The translations under genes were made by a program, and so were the position numbers. The notes under the pieces are model-generated. The model worked only from the letters and a program-made list of their open reading frames with translations. It ran no database searches and was not told the DNA's origin. A stretch of DNA of 64,000 nt from Deltaproteobacteria bacterium. GTDB lineage: Bacteria > Desulfobacterota > DSM-4660 > Desulfatiglandales > HGW-15. Positions 35,317 through 41,834 of the stretch are shown piece by piece. The stretch lies in NCBI GenBank assembly GCA_020060215.1, contig JAGVAP010000115.1:12497-76496 (forward strand), in the 5' to 3' direction. Numbering within the stretch: position 1 is the stretch's first letter; every line of letters begins with the position of its first letter.

Positions 35317-35514
35317 GAAAAGAATACGATTTTTCCAAAGGCGAGCGTGGAAAGTTCTTTCGCCCGGATGCGAAGCTGAACATTCCGGTCTATTCTGGAT
35401 GAGGAAGTCTCCGCGTTCGTGGATAAGATCGCGGCCGCCAAAGGCATGGATCGATCGTCGGTAGTCAACGAACTTCTCCGTGGCGAAATGGAGGACAATC
35501 AAGCGGTGAAATAA
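35313..35514 (+). pseudogene. Frameshifted antitoxin of the first BrnT cassette
   Basis: ATG 35313 opens MRKEYDFSKGERGKFFRPD and then NIPVYSG before a stop. Removing one T near 35392 restores YLDEEVSAFVDKIAAAKG, then MDRSSVVNELLRGEMED to a TAA at 35512. Together these make a ribbon-helix-helix antitoxin of about 66 residues. The YDFSKG start is shared with the intact antitoxin at 37344. Either the gene is dead or the base is an assembly error. Confidence 0.6.
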
Positions 35515-35521
35515 TGGAACC

Positions 35522-35586
35522 AGCGAACAAGCGGTTTCACTGGATCGGCCATAAGACCGGCCGTCCAGGAACCGCACCCGTTAAGA
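35522..35586 (+). repeat. attC-like recombination site 1
   Basis: Half-site AGCGAAC, AA, arm GCGGTTTCACTGG, inner stem CGGCC/GGCCG, arm CCAGGAACCGC, spacer ACCC, half-site GTTAAGA. The left arm carries extra bases relative to the right arm, as attC sites do. It follows the first toxin/antitoxin remnant. It is nearly the same sequence as site 5 at 38439. Confidence 0.75.
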
Positions 35587-35638
35587 AGGGGAAAGCATGA
35601 TCAATTCCCGTATTGCTCTTTGAGGGACGAGGCAAGCC

Positions 35639-36199
35639 ATGTCTCTGATAGGGAAATGGACGGATCTGATCTACAGGGCAGCGACCGGAAGTTGGAAGGC
35701 GAAGGTTCTTCTTGCTCCAGTCGTGGGCGGCTCCTTCGGTGCGTTGATTGTCGTCCTTTACCTGCTGTCCCGTGTAGTCGACCGGTGGTTAGGTCTTCCA
35801 ATGGTTTTCATCTACCCAGGGAGCTTGGTCATAGGGGTTCTTCTAATTGCAGCTGGCCTTGCAATCTACTGCTTTTCGGCCGCTCAATTCTTCGGAGTTC
35901 GAGGCACCCCGCTTCCTGTCATCCCACCACCCAAACTCGTCACAACCGGCTTGTACCGGTTCAGCCGCAACCCCATGATGACCGGACTTTTCATTCTGTT
36001 CTTCGGCATCGGTATCGCTACAGGTTCTTTATCCCTCGTATTCGTCTTTACTCCCCTATTCATCGCAATCAATGTGTGGGAATTGAAAAGGGTCGAAGAA
36101 CCTGAACTAGAAAGACGCCTCGGAGAAGCCTATAAGGAATATAAGAAGCAGGTGCCTATGTTTTTTCCATACCTCATTAAGAAAACCGAAAGGATCTGA
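35639..36199 (+). CDS. Isoprenylcysteine carboxyl methyltransferase/PEMT-family membrane protein (cassette gene)
   Basis: 186 residues with about four membrane helices. The C-terminal half carries the ICMT/PEMT pattern: PPPKLVTTGLYRFSRNPMM for cofactor binding, and later RVEEPELERRLGEAYKEYKK, then VPMFFP. Such enzymes methylate small lipids or other hydrophobic acceptors with S-adenosylmethionine. It lies between attC-like sites 1 and 2 on the common strand. Base composition is more AT-rich than that of the flanking chromosome, as expected for an acquired cassette. Confidence 0.8.
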   Translation: MSLIGKWTDLIYRAATGSWKAKVLLAPVVGGSFGALIVVLYLLSRVVDRWLGLPMVFIYPGSLVIGVLLIAAGLAIYCFSAAQFFGVRGTPLPVIPPPKLVTTGLYRFSRNPMMTGLFILFFGIGIATGSLSLVFVFTPLFIAINVWELKRVEEPELERRLGEAYKEYKKQVPMFFPYLIKKTERI

Positions 36200-36246
36200 T
36201 AATTAGAGAGGTATAAAAATTAGAAAGTCTCTTCGATGGATAGATT

Positions 36247-36314
36247 TCATAACAAGGGCATACAGCGGAGTCGGCAAGAAACGTCGCTTGCCTCCCTGAT
36301 GCCCGCCGTTCGGT
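36247..36314 (+). repeat. attC-like recombination site 2
   Basis: Half-site TCATAAC, AA, left arm GGGCATACAGCGGA, spacer GTC, stem GGCAAG/CTTGCC, right arm TCCCTGATGCCC, spacer GCC, half-site GTTCGGT. Pairing the arms leaves A36262 and C36266 unpaired on the left only, which are the extrahelical bases diagnostic of attC hairpins. The complement of TCATAAC (GTTATGA) matches the half-site in front of this cassette (GTTAAGA) at 6 of 7 bases. Confidence 0.8.
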
Positions 36315-36362
36315 TGCATATCAATGCTATCCCACAATCACACTGAAGGGTGGGTTCCTGCC

Positions 36363-36734
36363 ATGAGCCAATCTGCACTCTATATAGCCTCTGCGTTACT
36401 TGGGTTTTGGGGTATTTCGCATCTGTTTGCCACAAAGGGAGCGGTTGCAGGCTTCGGTGACCTCACTGCTGATAACAGGCGAATCATCGTTATGGAGTGG
36501 ATCTCCGAGGGGGTGGCACTCATCTCAACGGCCACATTCGTTGCCGCTGTAACCGCCGTTGAGCCTGGAGCGGCTATTTCATCGGTTGTCTATGCAGTGG
36601 CAGTAGGAACACTGATCGTGTTTGCGGGCGTTTCCTTGTTCACGGGTTTCAGGGTGGCGTTCCTGCCCTTCAGGCTTTGCCCTTTCATTTTTGCTGTTTC
36701 GGCGGCACTGATCGCTTGGGGCGCATGGCGTTAA
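36363..36734 (+). CDS. Four-helix membrane protein of unknown function (cassette gene)
   Basis: 123 residues from ATG 36363; an upstream in-frame ATG at 36324 is too close to the attC site to be preferred. Four hydrophobic segments (ALYIASALLGFWGISHLF, ISEGVALISTATFVAAVTA, SVVYAVAVGTLIVFAGVSLF, LCPFIFAVSAALIAWGAW) are separated by short loops, the first containing ATKGAVAGFGDLTADNRR. Flanked by attC-like sites 2 and 3. No enzyme motif seen. Confidence 0.65.
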   Translation: MSQSALYIASALLGFWGISHLFATKGAVAGFGDLTADNRRIIVMEWISEGVALISTATFVAAVTAVEPGAAISSVVYAVAVGTLIVFAGVSLFTGFRVAFLPFRLCPFIFAVSAALIAWGAWR

Positions 36735-36753
36735 CATTAGTGCTATGCAGAGC

Positions 36754-36800
36754 ACCGAACAACAGGCTCAACCAGACCGCGAATGAGCCTGCGGTTGTAC
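36754..36800 (+). repeat. attC-like recombination site 3 (short)
   Basis: Half-site ACCGAAC, AA, arm CAGGCTCA, 13-base loop, arm TGAGCCTG, spacer CG, half-site GTTGTAC. ACCGAAC is the exact complement (7 of 7) of GTTCGGT, the half-site in front of the same cassette at 36308. The hairpin is shorter than usual and lacks obvious extrahelical bases. Confidence 0.7.
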
Positions 36801-36860
36801 GAATGAGGCCCATGGGGTTGGCAGGGTCAAAATGAAGATAAAGAGGTTCATGGATTAGGT

Positions 36861-37160
36861 ATGGGAAAGAAAAAGAAAGAAGAGATTTTCGCGCTCTGCG
36901 TTGAAAACAAGGACTCGGAGGATCTCGAGAAGCGGAAGATCTACAGAGTCATTCCGGACGAGGAAGCCGCAAAAGAAGGGTATCTGAGAGTAGTGGATGA
37001 GTCCGGTGAGGACTACCTTTACCCCGAGTCCTATTTTGTCATTGTGCAGCTTCCAATCAGATTCGAATGGGATGAGAAGAAGCACTCCGTGAACAAGAGG
37101 AAACATCGAGTCTCTTTTACGGAGGCGCAGACGGCATTTGCCGACGAAAACGGCATATGA
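36861..37160 (+). CDS. Small conserved-type protein fused in frame to the BrnT N-terminal half (cassette gene)
   Basis: 99 residues. Residues 1-63 look like a complete small acidic protein (KKKKEEIFALCVENKD, RKIYRVIPDEEAAKEGYL, DESGEDYLYPESYFV). Without a stop the frame continues into IRFEWDEKKHSVNKRKH, the unmistakable start of a BrnT toxin, and ends at a TGA that overlaps the next ATG. A GTG at 37044 could start the toxin part separately. The fusion looks like the result of a small deletion between two genes of the cassette. Confidence 0.55.
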   Translation: MGKKKKEEIFALCVENKDSEDLEKRKIYRVIPDEEAAKEGYLRVVDESGEDYLYPESYFVIVQLPIRFEWDEKKHSVNKRKHRVSFTEAQTAFADENGI

Positions 37161-37341
37161 TCGACGATCCTGACCACTCCGAAGATGAAGAAAGATTTAT
37201 CCTTCTTGGCTTGAGCGCCAATCTCCGCCTGCTTGTTGTATCTCATACCTATAGCGAGGCCGACCTGACCATAAGGATCATCTCTGCACGTAAAGCAAAA
37301 AGCTCCGATCCGACACGGAGCAATATTGGAAAAGGTGGTAA
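37056..37341 (+). pseudogene. brnT: BrnT toxin split by two single-base deletions (cassette gene)
   Basis: IRFEWDEKKHSVNKRKHRV runs in the frame of the preceding gene to GIstop at 37160. MIDDPDHSEDEERFILLGL to RIISARKAK continues in a second frame from 37157. DTEQYWKRW with a TAA at 37339 ends it in a third. One added A at each junction (ATATGATC near 37157; a run of five A near 37292) would give one normal BrnT. The toxin is therefore inactive as sequenced, or the two bases were lost during assembly; homopolymers favour the latter for the second site. Confidence 0.6.
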
Positions 37342-37343
37342 TC

Positions 37344-37562
37344 ATGAGGAAGGAGTATGGTTTTTCAAAAGGCAGGAAGAATCCTTATGCGAGTCTTCTG
37401 AAGAAACAGGTCACTATAAGGCTCGATGAGGAAACCATCAAATACTTTAAGCAGCTCGCCGCGGACGCCGGTATACCCTATCAGACCCTAATCAATCTTT
37501 ACCTGCGTGATTGTGCTGCGTCGGGCCGGAAGCTTCCAATCGAATGGAAGGAAGCCTCTTAA
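37344..37562 (+). CDS. brnA: BrnA-type antitoxin (cassette gene)
   Basis: 72 residues from ATG 37344, with AAAAGGTGG upstream, two bases after the restored toxin stop. MRKEYGFSKGRKNPYASLL is the BrnA-like flexible start. KKQVTIRLDEETIKYFKQLA to GIPYQTLINLYLRDC is the ribbon-helix-helix DNA-binding and dimerisation unit. It would bind BrnT and repress the pair. It is the only apparently intact member of the two toxin-antitoxin modules here. Confidence 0.75.
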   Translation: MRKEYGFSKGRKNPYASLLKKQVTIRLDEETIKYFKQLAADAGIPYQTLINLYLRDCAASGRKLPIEWKEAS

Positions 37563-37569
37563 AATTCTC

Positions 37570-37698
37570 GCACAACATGCCGGTGGAGCAGGACCGGGCT
37601 GCTTAAGTGCCGTTTCCAAGGTCTTCCATTCGCGGCTGTCAGCCCAAAGTTGAAGGCCTTCCAGGTATGCCGCCCGGCCGCTCACCTCCCCGTTCGGC
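37570..37698 (+). repeat. attC-like recombination site 4 (long)
   Basis: Half-site GCACAAC, then arm GGTGGAGC, inner stems CCGGGC/GCCCGG and AAGGTCTTC/GAAGGCCTT (one mismatch), arm GCTCACC, and half-site GTTCGGC. GGTGGAGC has one extra base against GCTCACC, a single extrahelical base on the left. The 129-base length recalls long Vibrio-type sites. The complement of GCACAAC (GTTGTGC) matches the half-site in front of the cassette (GTTGTAC) at 6 of 7. Confidence 0.72.
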
Positions 37699-37715
37699 AT
37701 GTGAAAGTGATCAAG

Positions 37716-38330
37716 ATGAATCCAGGTGCGATACGGGAGAAGTTTGGGGACGACTACATAGCAGATGAACGTACGTTCATGATGGGCATTGATCAGCGAT
37801 TCACTACACACATGGCAGAGCGGTTTCGTGGGCGCAGAGTCCTTGAGACATGTACGGGTGCAGGGTTCACGACCATCGCTCTGGCTCGAGCAGCATCCCA
37901 GGTAATAACAGTGGAGATTGATCCGTACCACCAAAGCCAGGCAAAGAAGAACCTAAAGAAGGCCGGCCTATTGGCTTCCGTGACATTTGTTTCCGGCAGT
38001 ATACTCGACCAAAGCCTCTTGGCAGGACTTCCGCCCTTTGATGCTGCATTCCTGGATCCGGACTGGGCCATCACTGGCCCTGATCACGTATACCGTTTCC
38101 ATCACTCCAACACTCAACCACCAGCGGACACACTTCTCAAAACAATTCTTGAGCTCACTGAAAATGTGGCCATCGTGCTGCCACCACTTCTGGATACAAG
38201 GGAATTTGCAGGGCTTCCTCCAAATGAATGCCAGAAGCTATATCTGGGGGAGAGTCATGAACTGTATTGCCTTTATTTGGGAGACTTGGCTGCTGGCTTT
38301 GGTGAGACGGCTTTCCGCGTATCGGTGTGA
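37716..38330 (+). CDS. TGS1-like SAM-dependent methyltransferase (cassette gene)
   Basis: 204 residues from ATG 37716, just after attC-like site 4; an upstream in-frame codon at 37650 lies inside the site. Rossmann motif I is VLETCTGAGFTTIALA, followed by the acidic VITVEIDPYH, and motif IV is DAAFLDPDWAITGPDH, resembling the RNA cap guanine-N2 (TGS1) methyltransferase family. In bacteria such proteins probably methylate a nucleic acid or small molecule. The strand matches all other cassette genes. Confidence 0.75.
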   Translation: MNPGAIREKFGDDYIADERTFMMGIDQRFTTHMAERFRGRRVLETCTGAGFTTIALARAASQVITVEIDPYHQSQAKKNLKKAGLLASVTFVSGSILDQSLLAGLPPFDAAFLDPDWAITGPDHVYRFHHSNTQPPADTLLKTILELTENVAIVLPPLLDTREFAGLPPNECQKLYLGESHELYCLYLGDLAAGFGETAFRVSV

Positions 38331-38438
38331 TGCCAGCATTGCCGAACAAAAAAATGCAGCGGACGGCGGGGGACGCCTTTTTCTTTCCTCTTCTTGTCCG
38401 TTGGCCCGCCGCCGCTGATTTGGTGGAATAGTGGGATC

Positions 38439-38503
38439 AGCGAACAAGCGGTTGCGCTGGATCGGCCATAAGACCGGCCGCCCAGTGAACCGCGACGTTG
38501 GCT
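38439..38503 (+). repeat. attC-like recombination site 5 (right end of the array)
   Basis: Half-site AGCGAAC, AA, arm GCGGTTGCGCTGG, stem CGGCC/GGCCG, arm CCAGTGAACCGC, spacer GAC, half-site GTTGGCT. The left arm has one base more than the right. The complement of AGCGAAC (GTTCGCT) agrees at 5 of 7 with GTTCGGC in front of this cassette. The hairpin is near-identical to site 1, 2.9 kb away, so the two could recombine with each other. Confidence 0.75.
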
Positions 38504-38541
38504 TCGTCGCCTGACCGTGGGCTGGTGTATCTGATTTTGTT

Positions 38542-38615
38542 GAGAAGGGGACGCAGTGAGCGAGTGGGGCTGTTCGCACAGAAAGTTAACAACAAGTTAA
38601 ACTGCGTCCCTTCTC
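38542..38615. repeat. Palindromic repeat GAGAAGGGGACGCAGT...ACTGCGTCCCTTCTC
   Basis: GAGAAGGGGACGCAGT (38542-38557) pairs with ACTGCGTCCCTTCTC (38601-38615) with one bulged G. The interior contains GTTAACAACAAGTTAAAC. It resembles REP-type hairpins associated with IS200-like (RAYT) transposases, but no transposase is present. Confidence 0.6.
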
Positions 38616-38623
38616 CCAGAGAA

Positions 38624-38651
38624 GATCGCAAGCGGGAGCTTGCTCCTACAG
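38624..38651. repeat. Dispersed hairpin repeat of the GTAGGAGCAAGCT type, copy 1
   Basis: GATCGCAAGCGGGAGCTTGC then TCCTACAG; related fragments are at 43633-43660 and 62579-62600. The central GAGCTTGCTC/GCAAGC symmetry makes a small hairpin. Probably a non-autonomous mobile repeat. Confidence 0.5.
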
Positions 38652-38935
38652 AAGACCACCTGGAGTCACTGTTCGATCAATCTTGGCACCTCAGGCGGCA
38701 ATCGACCTCCCTCAAAGAGGACAGGGTAGTCGGTACGAGACGGTTGACCGAATCCTGCCTCTTCCCTCGAACGGAAAAACCCTCGTAAAAGCCCGCTCCG
38801 ACTTCCGGAGTTTTTCACACTTTTTTACAGCAGCGACAAAAATCCTTTACAGGGGGCGGTCATCCTGGTCCAAAATGGAATCCTCCGTGGTCGCTTGTGT
38901 GCGATTGCCCCTGAACAGGAAAGGAGAAAGACCCC

Positions 38936-39394
38936 ATGATCAGACTCCAGGTGAATGGAAAAAGCTATGACGTCGATGTCGATCCGGATACCCCCCTGCT
39001 CTGGGTCCTGAGGGAGCAGCTCGGCCTGACCGGCACCAAGTACAGCTGCGGCATCGGTGAGTGCGGGGCCTGCACCGTTCATATCGACGGGGAGGCCGTC
39101 CCCTCCTGCACCGTCCCGGCGGGGGAGGCCGCAGGCCGCAGGATCACCACCATCGAGGGTCTGGAAGGCAGGGAGGCCGACGCCCTGTTCAAGGCCTGGT
39201 CCGACGGCGACGTGCCCCAGTGCGGTTACTGCCAGCCGGGGCAGATCATGCAGGCGGCAGCGCTCCTCACGATCCATCCCAGGCCGAGCGATGAGGAGAT
39301 CGAGAGGACCATGTCCAACGTGCTCTGCCGGTGCGGGACATACCAGGATATCCGGGAGGCCGTCCGGCGGGCCGCAAAGGAGGTGGAGCGATGA
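38936..39394 (+). CDS. Molybdenum-hydroxylase small subunit, two 2Fe-2S clusters (IorA-like)
   Basis: 152 residues, full length for this subunit. The N-terminal plant-type cluster motif is [21 protein letters not shown]; the C-terminal helical cluster domain has [11 protein letters not shown] and NVLCRCGTY. It passes electrons from the catalytic subunit to an acceptor. Lack of an FAD subunit nearby and the small size place it with isoquinoline-1-oxidoreductase or aldehyde-oxidase-like two-subunit enzymes that use cytochromes. RBS AAAGGAGAAAG precedes ATG 38936. Its stop overlaps the large-subunit start. Confidence 0.87.
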   Translation: MIRLQVNGKSYDVDVDPDTPLLWVLREQLGLTGTKYSCGIGECGACTVHIDGEAVPSCTVPAGEAAGRRITTIEGLEGREADALFKAWSDGDVPQCGYCQPGQIMQAAALLTIHPRPSDEEIERTMSNVLCRCGTYQDIREAVRRAAKEVER

Positions 39395-41640
39395 ACGCGA
39401 AAGCCGGGGAAATGGGCAGGCGGCAATTCATCCAGGTCGGCCTGGTCGCCGGGGCCGGGCTGCTCGTCGCCTGCGAAGCGCCGCGTGTTAGGGCGGCGGC
39501 CCGGGACCATGGGACCGGACCGGGCAAGGGTTTTGCCCCGAACGCATGGATCCGAATCGATCCGGACGATACGGTCACGGTGATGGTCAAGCATACGGAG
39601 CTCGGACAGGGCACCTCCACGGGACTCTGCATGATCGTGGCCGAGGAACTGGAGGTCGACTGGTCCAGGGTCCGGTTCGAGATCGCGCCTGTCGCGCCCG
39701 TCTACAAGAATCCGGAATTCGGGGTCCAGGCCACGGGCGGCAGCACGGGCGTGAAGACCTCCTGGGACACCCTCCGCACGGCCGGCGCAGCCACCCGGGA
39801 GCTGCTGGTCTCGGCCGCCGCAGCCCTCTGGAACGTGCCGACAACCGAGTGCCGCCCGGAAAGCGGCACCATCGTGCACGGACCGACCGGGAAGCGGCTC
39901 CGCCATGGCGAGCTCCTGGAAAAGGCCGCGACCATGACGCCCCCTGAGGAGGTCCGCCTCAAGCAGCCGGGGGAGTTCAGGATCATCGGTCGCCCTTACC
40001 CCAGGCTGGACACCTCGGACAAGGCCAGGGGAAGGACTGTCTACGGCATGGATCTCAAGATGGACGGCCTCCTCACGGCCGCGGTGATTCATGCGCCCAT
40101 GATCGGCGGCACGCCCGCCTCCGTCGATGACCGGGAGGCCCGTTCCATGCCCGGCGTGAGGGATATCGTGATCCTGGATACGGGCGTGGCCGCGGCCGCG
40201 GATTCCTTCTGGCAGGCCCGCCAGGCCGCCCACGCCCTCAGGATTCAGTGGAACGGGGGCGATGCCGACCTGAGCAGCGAAACCATGGCGGCCCGCTTCG
40301 CCGACTGGATCGGCGAAAAGGGGGTCCGTGTGCGGGAGGACGGAAAGGTGGAAAGGGCCATGGAGGGCGCGGCCCGGCGGATCCTGTCGGTCTACACGCT
40401 GCCCTACCAGGCCCACGCCTGCCCGGAGCCCATGAACTGCACCGCCCATGTCCTACCGGACCGCTGCGAGGTCTGGGCCCCGACCCAAGCACAGGAATCG
40501 GCCCGGGAGATCGCAGCCCGCATCACCGCGCTCCCCCTCCGCTCGGTCCGGGTGCACACCCCCTTTGTGGGCGGCGGGTTCGGCCGACGATCCATGCGGG
40601 ACTTCGTAGCAGAGGCGGTCCGGCTCTCGATGACCCTCAAGAGACCGGTCAAGGTCATCTGGACTCGCGAGGAGGACATGCGAAACGACTACTACCGGCC
40701 GGCCTCCTACAACCGCCTGGAGGCAGGCCTGGACCGGGACGGTTACCCCGTGGCGTGGATCCACAAGGCCGTGGGCCAGTCCGAGATGAACCCGATCATC
40801 GAGGAGTCAGGCCCCTCGATCCTACCCCAATGGCTCCCTTCTCCCATCCGGTATGGGCTGGCACGGGTTATTGTCCCCCTCGGCAAGCGGTTCATGGGTC
40901 CGAAAGGGGCCATGTCCGGATCCGTGGACATGGCCTATGCCATCGAAAACGTACGGATCGAATACGTCCGGGCGGAAACGCCGGTCCCCGTAGGGCCGTG
41001 GCGTTCCGTGGGCGACTCCCGGAACGCGTTCGTCAATGAATCCTTCATCGACGAAATCGCCGCGGCCTCCGGCAAGGATCCGGTGGATCTTCGGTTGCGG
41101 CTGCTGCGCGATGCCCCCAGACATCGAGCCGTCCTGGAGGTGGCGGCCGCCAAGGCGGGCTGGGGCAGGAGGCCGCCCGAAGGCATATTCCGTGGTGTGG
41201 CGCTTCACGCCTTTCACGGGACCCCGGTCGCCATGGTGGCCGACGTCTCGGTCGAGAAGAACGGTCGGGTCCGGGTCCATCGGGTGGTCTGCGGCGTGGA
41301 GTGCGGTACGGCCGTAAACCCCAGGATGGTAGAGGCCCAGATTGCAGGCGGCGTCGTTTTCGGGCTCACGGCCACGCTGAAGAGCTCTGTAAGCATCAAG
41401 AACGGCCGCGTCCGCGAGGCCAATTTCGACGATTTTCCCATCCTCAGGATGAGAGAGACGCCCAGGGTGGAGACCCATATCGTCAAGAGCACGGCCCCTC
41501 CCAATGGGGTCGGCGAGGCGGGCGTGCCGCCCGTGGCCCCGGCCGTGGCCAACGGGCTTTTTCAGGCAACGGGGATACGGATCCGCAGTCTGCCGGTGAA
41601 TCCGGACGAGCTGAGTTCACCCCGGCCTGCGAGCGCTTAG
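39391..41640 (+). CDS. Molybdenum-hydroxylase catalytic subunit with Tat signal (IorB-like)
   Basis: 749 residues from ATG 39391, which overlaps the small-subunit stop (ATGA). The N-terminus has a twin-arginine motif [20 protein letters not shown], so the holoenzyme is probably exported folded. Molybdopterin-binding segments include [37 protein letters not shown] and [13 protein letters not shown]; the catalytic glutamate is in [13 protein letters not shown] near residue 705. The family hydroxylates N-heterocycles or aldehydes. The substrate cannot be assigned; a periplasmic isoquinoline-like or aldehyde oxidoreductase is likely. Confidence 0.85.
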   Translation: MNAKAGEMGRRQFIQVGLVAGAGLLVACEAPRVRAAARDHGTGPGKGFAPNAWIRIDPDDTVTVMVKHTELGQGTSTGLCMIVAEELEVDWSRVRFEIAPVAPVYKNPEFGVQATGGSTGVKTSWDTLRTAGAATRELLVSAAAALWNVPTTECRPESGTIVHGPTGKRLRHGELLEKAATMTPPEEVRLKQPGEFRIIGRPYPRLDTSDKARGRTVYGMDLKMDGLLTAAVIHAPMIGGTPASVDDREARSMPGVRDIVILDTGVAAAADSFWQARQAAHALRIQWNGGDADLSSETMAARFADWIGEKGVRVREDGKVERAMEGAARRILSVYTLPYQAHACPEPMNCTAHVLPDRCEVWAPTQAQESAREIAARITALPLRSVRVHTPFVGGGFGRRSMRDFVAEAVRLSMTLKRPVKVIWTREEDMRNDYYRPASYNRLEAGLDRDGYPVAWIHKAVGQSEMNPIIEESGPSILPQWLPSPIRYGLARVIVPLGKRFMGPKGAMSGSVDMAYAIENVRIEYVRAETPVPVGPWRSVGDSRNAFVNESFIDEIAAASGKDPVDLRLRLLRDAPRHRAVLEVAAAKAGWGRRPPEGIFRGVALHAFHGTPVAMVADVSVEKNGRVRVHRVVCGVECGTAVNPRMVEAQIAGGVVFGLTATLKSSVSIKNGRVREANFDDFPILRMRETPRVETHIVKSTAPPNGVGEAGVPPVAPAVANGLFQATGIRIRSLPVNPDELSSPRPASA

Positions 41641-41834
41641 TACAGGGCGGGTGGAGTTCCAGGAGATGGAGGACGGCCTGGAAGCCCCTCCAGAGGGGCC
41701 GGAATGGATCACTCATCATCGCCGTTCCGCCTGCAAGGTCGACCTGTCCGGTCGCATCGCCCCCCTGTTCGGCCCCGGCCTCCTCGCGGTCAGCCCCGGC
41801 GATCCGGTCGACCTGGTCAGCGGTGCGAGGCTCT

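Larger units (their letters stand above)
38504..38935. other. Intergenic region right of the cassette array
   Basis: 432 bases without a supported gene, carrying two repeat elements (38542-38615 and 38624-38651). TGGTCGCTTGTGTGC at about 38888-38902 has GG-N10-GC spacing in front of the iorA-like gene but matches the sigma-54 consensus poorly. Confidence 0.4.

Noticed and set aside
38888..38902. Sigma-54 promoter in front of the iorA-like gene
   Set aside because: GG-N10-GC spacing is present, but the -24 block (TGGTCGC) and -12 block (GTGC) fit the consensus poorly, and no activator gene is adjacent.
34281..38935. Integron integrase or other tyrosine recombinase near the cassette array
   Set aside because: No frame on either strand shows the conserved R..HxxR..Y pattern, so none is claimed inside the window.
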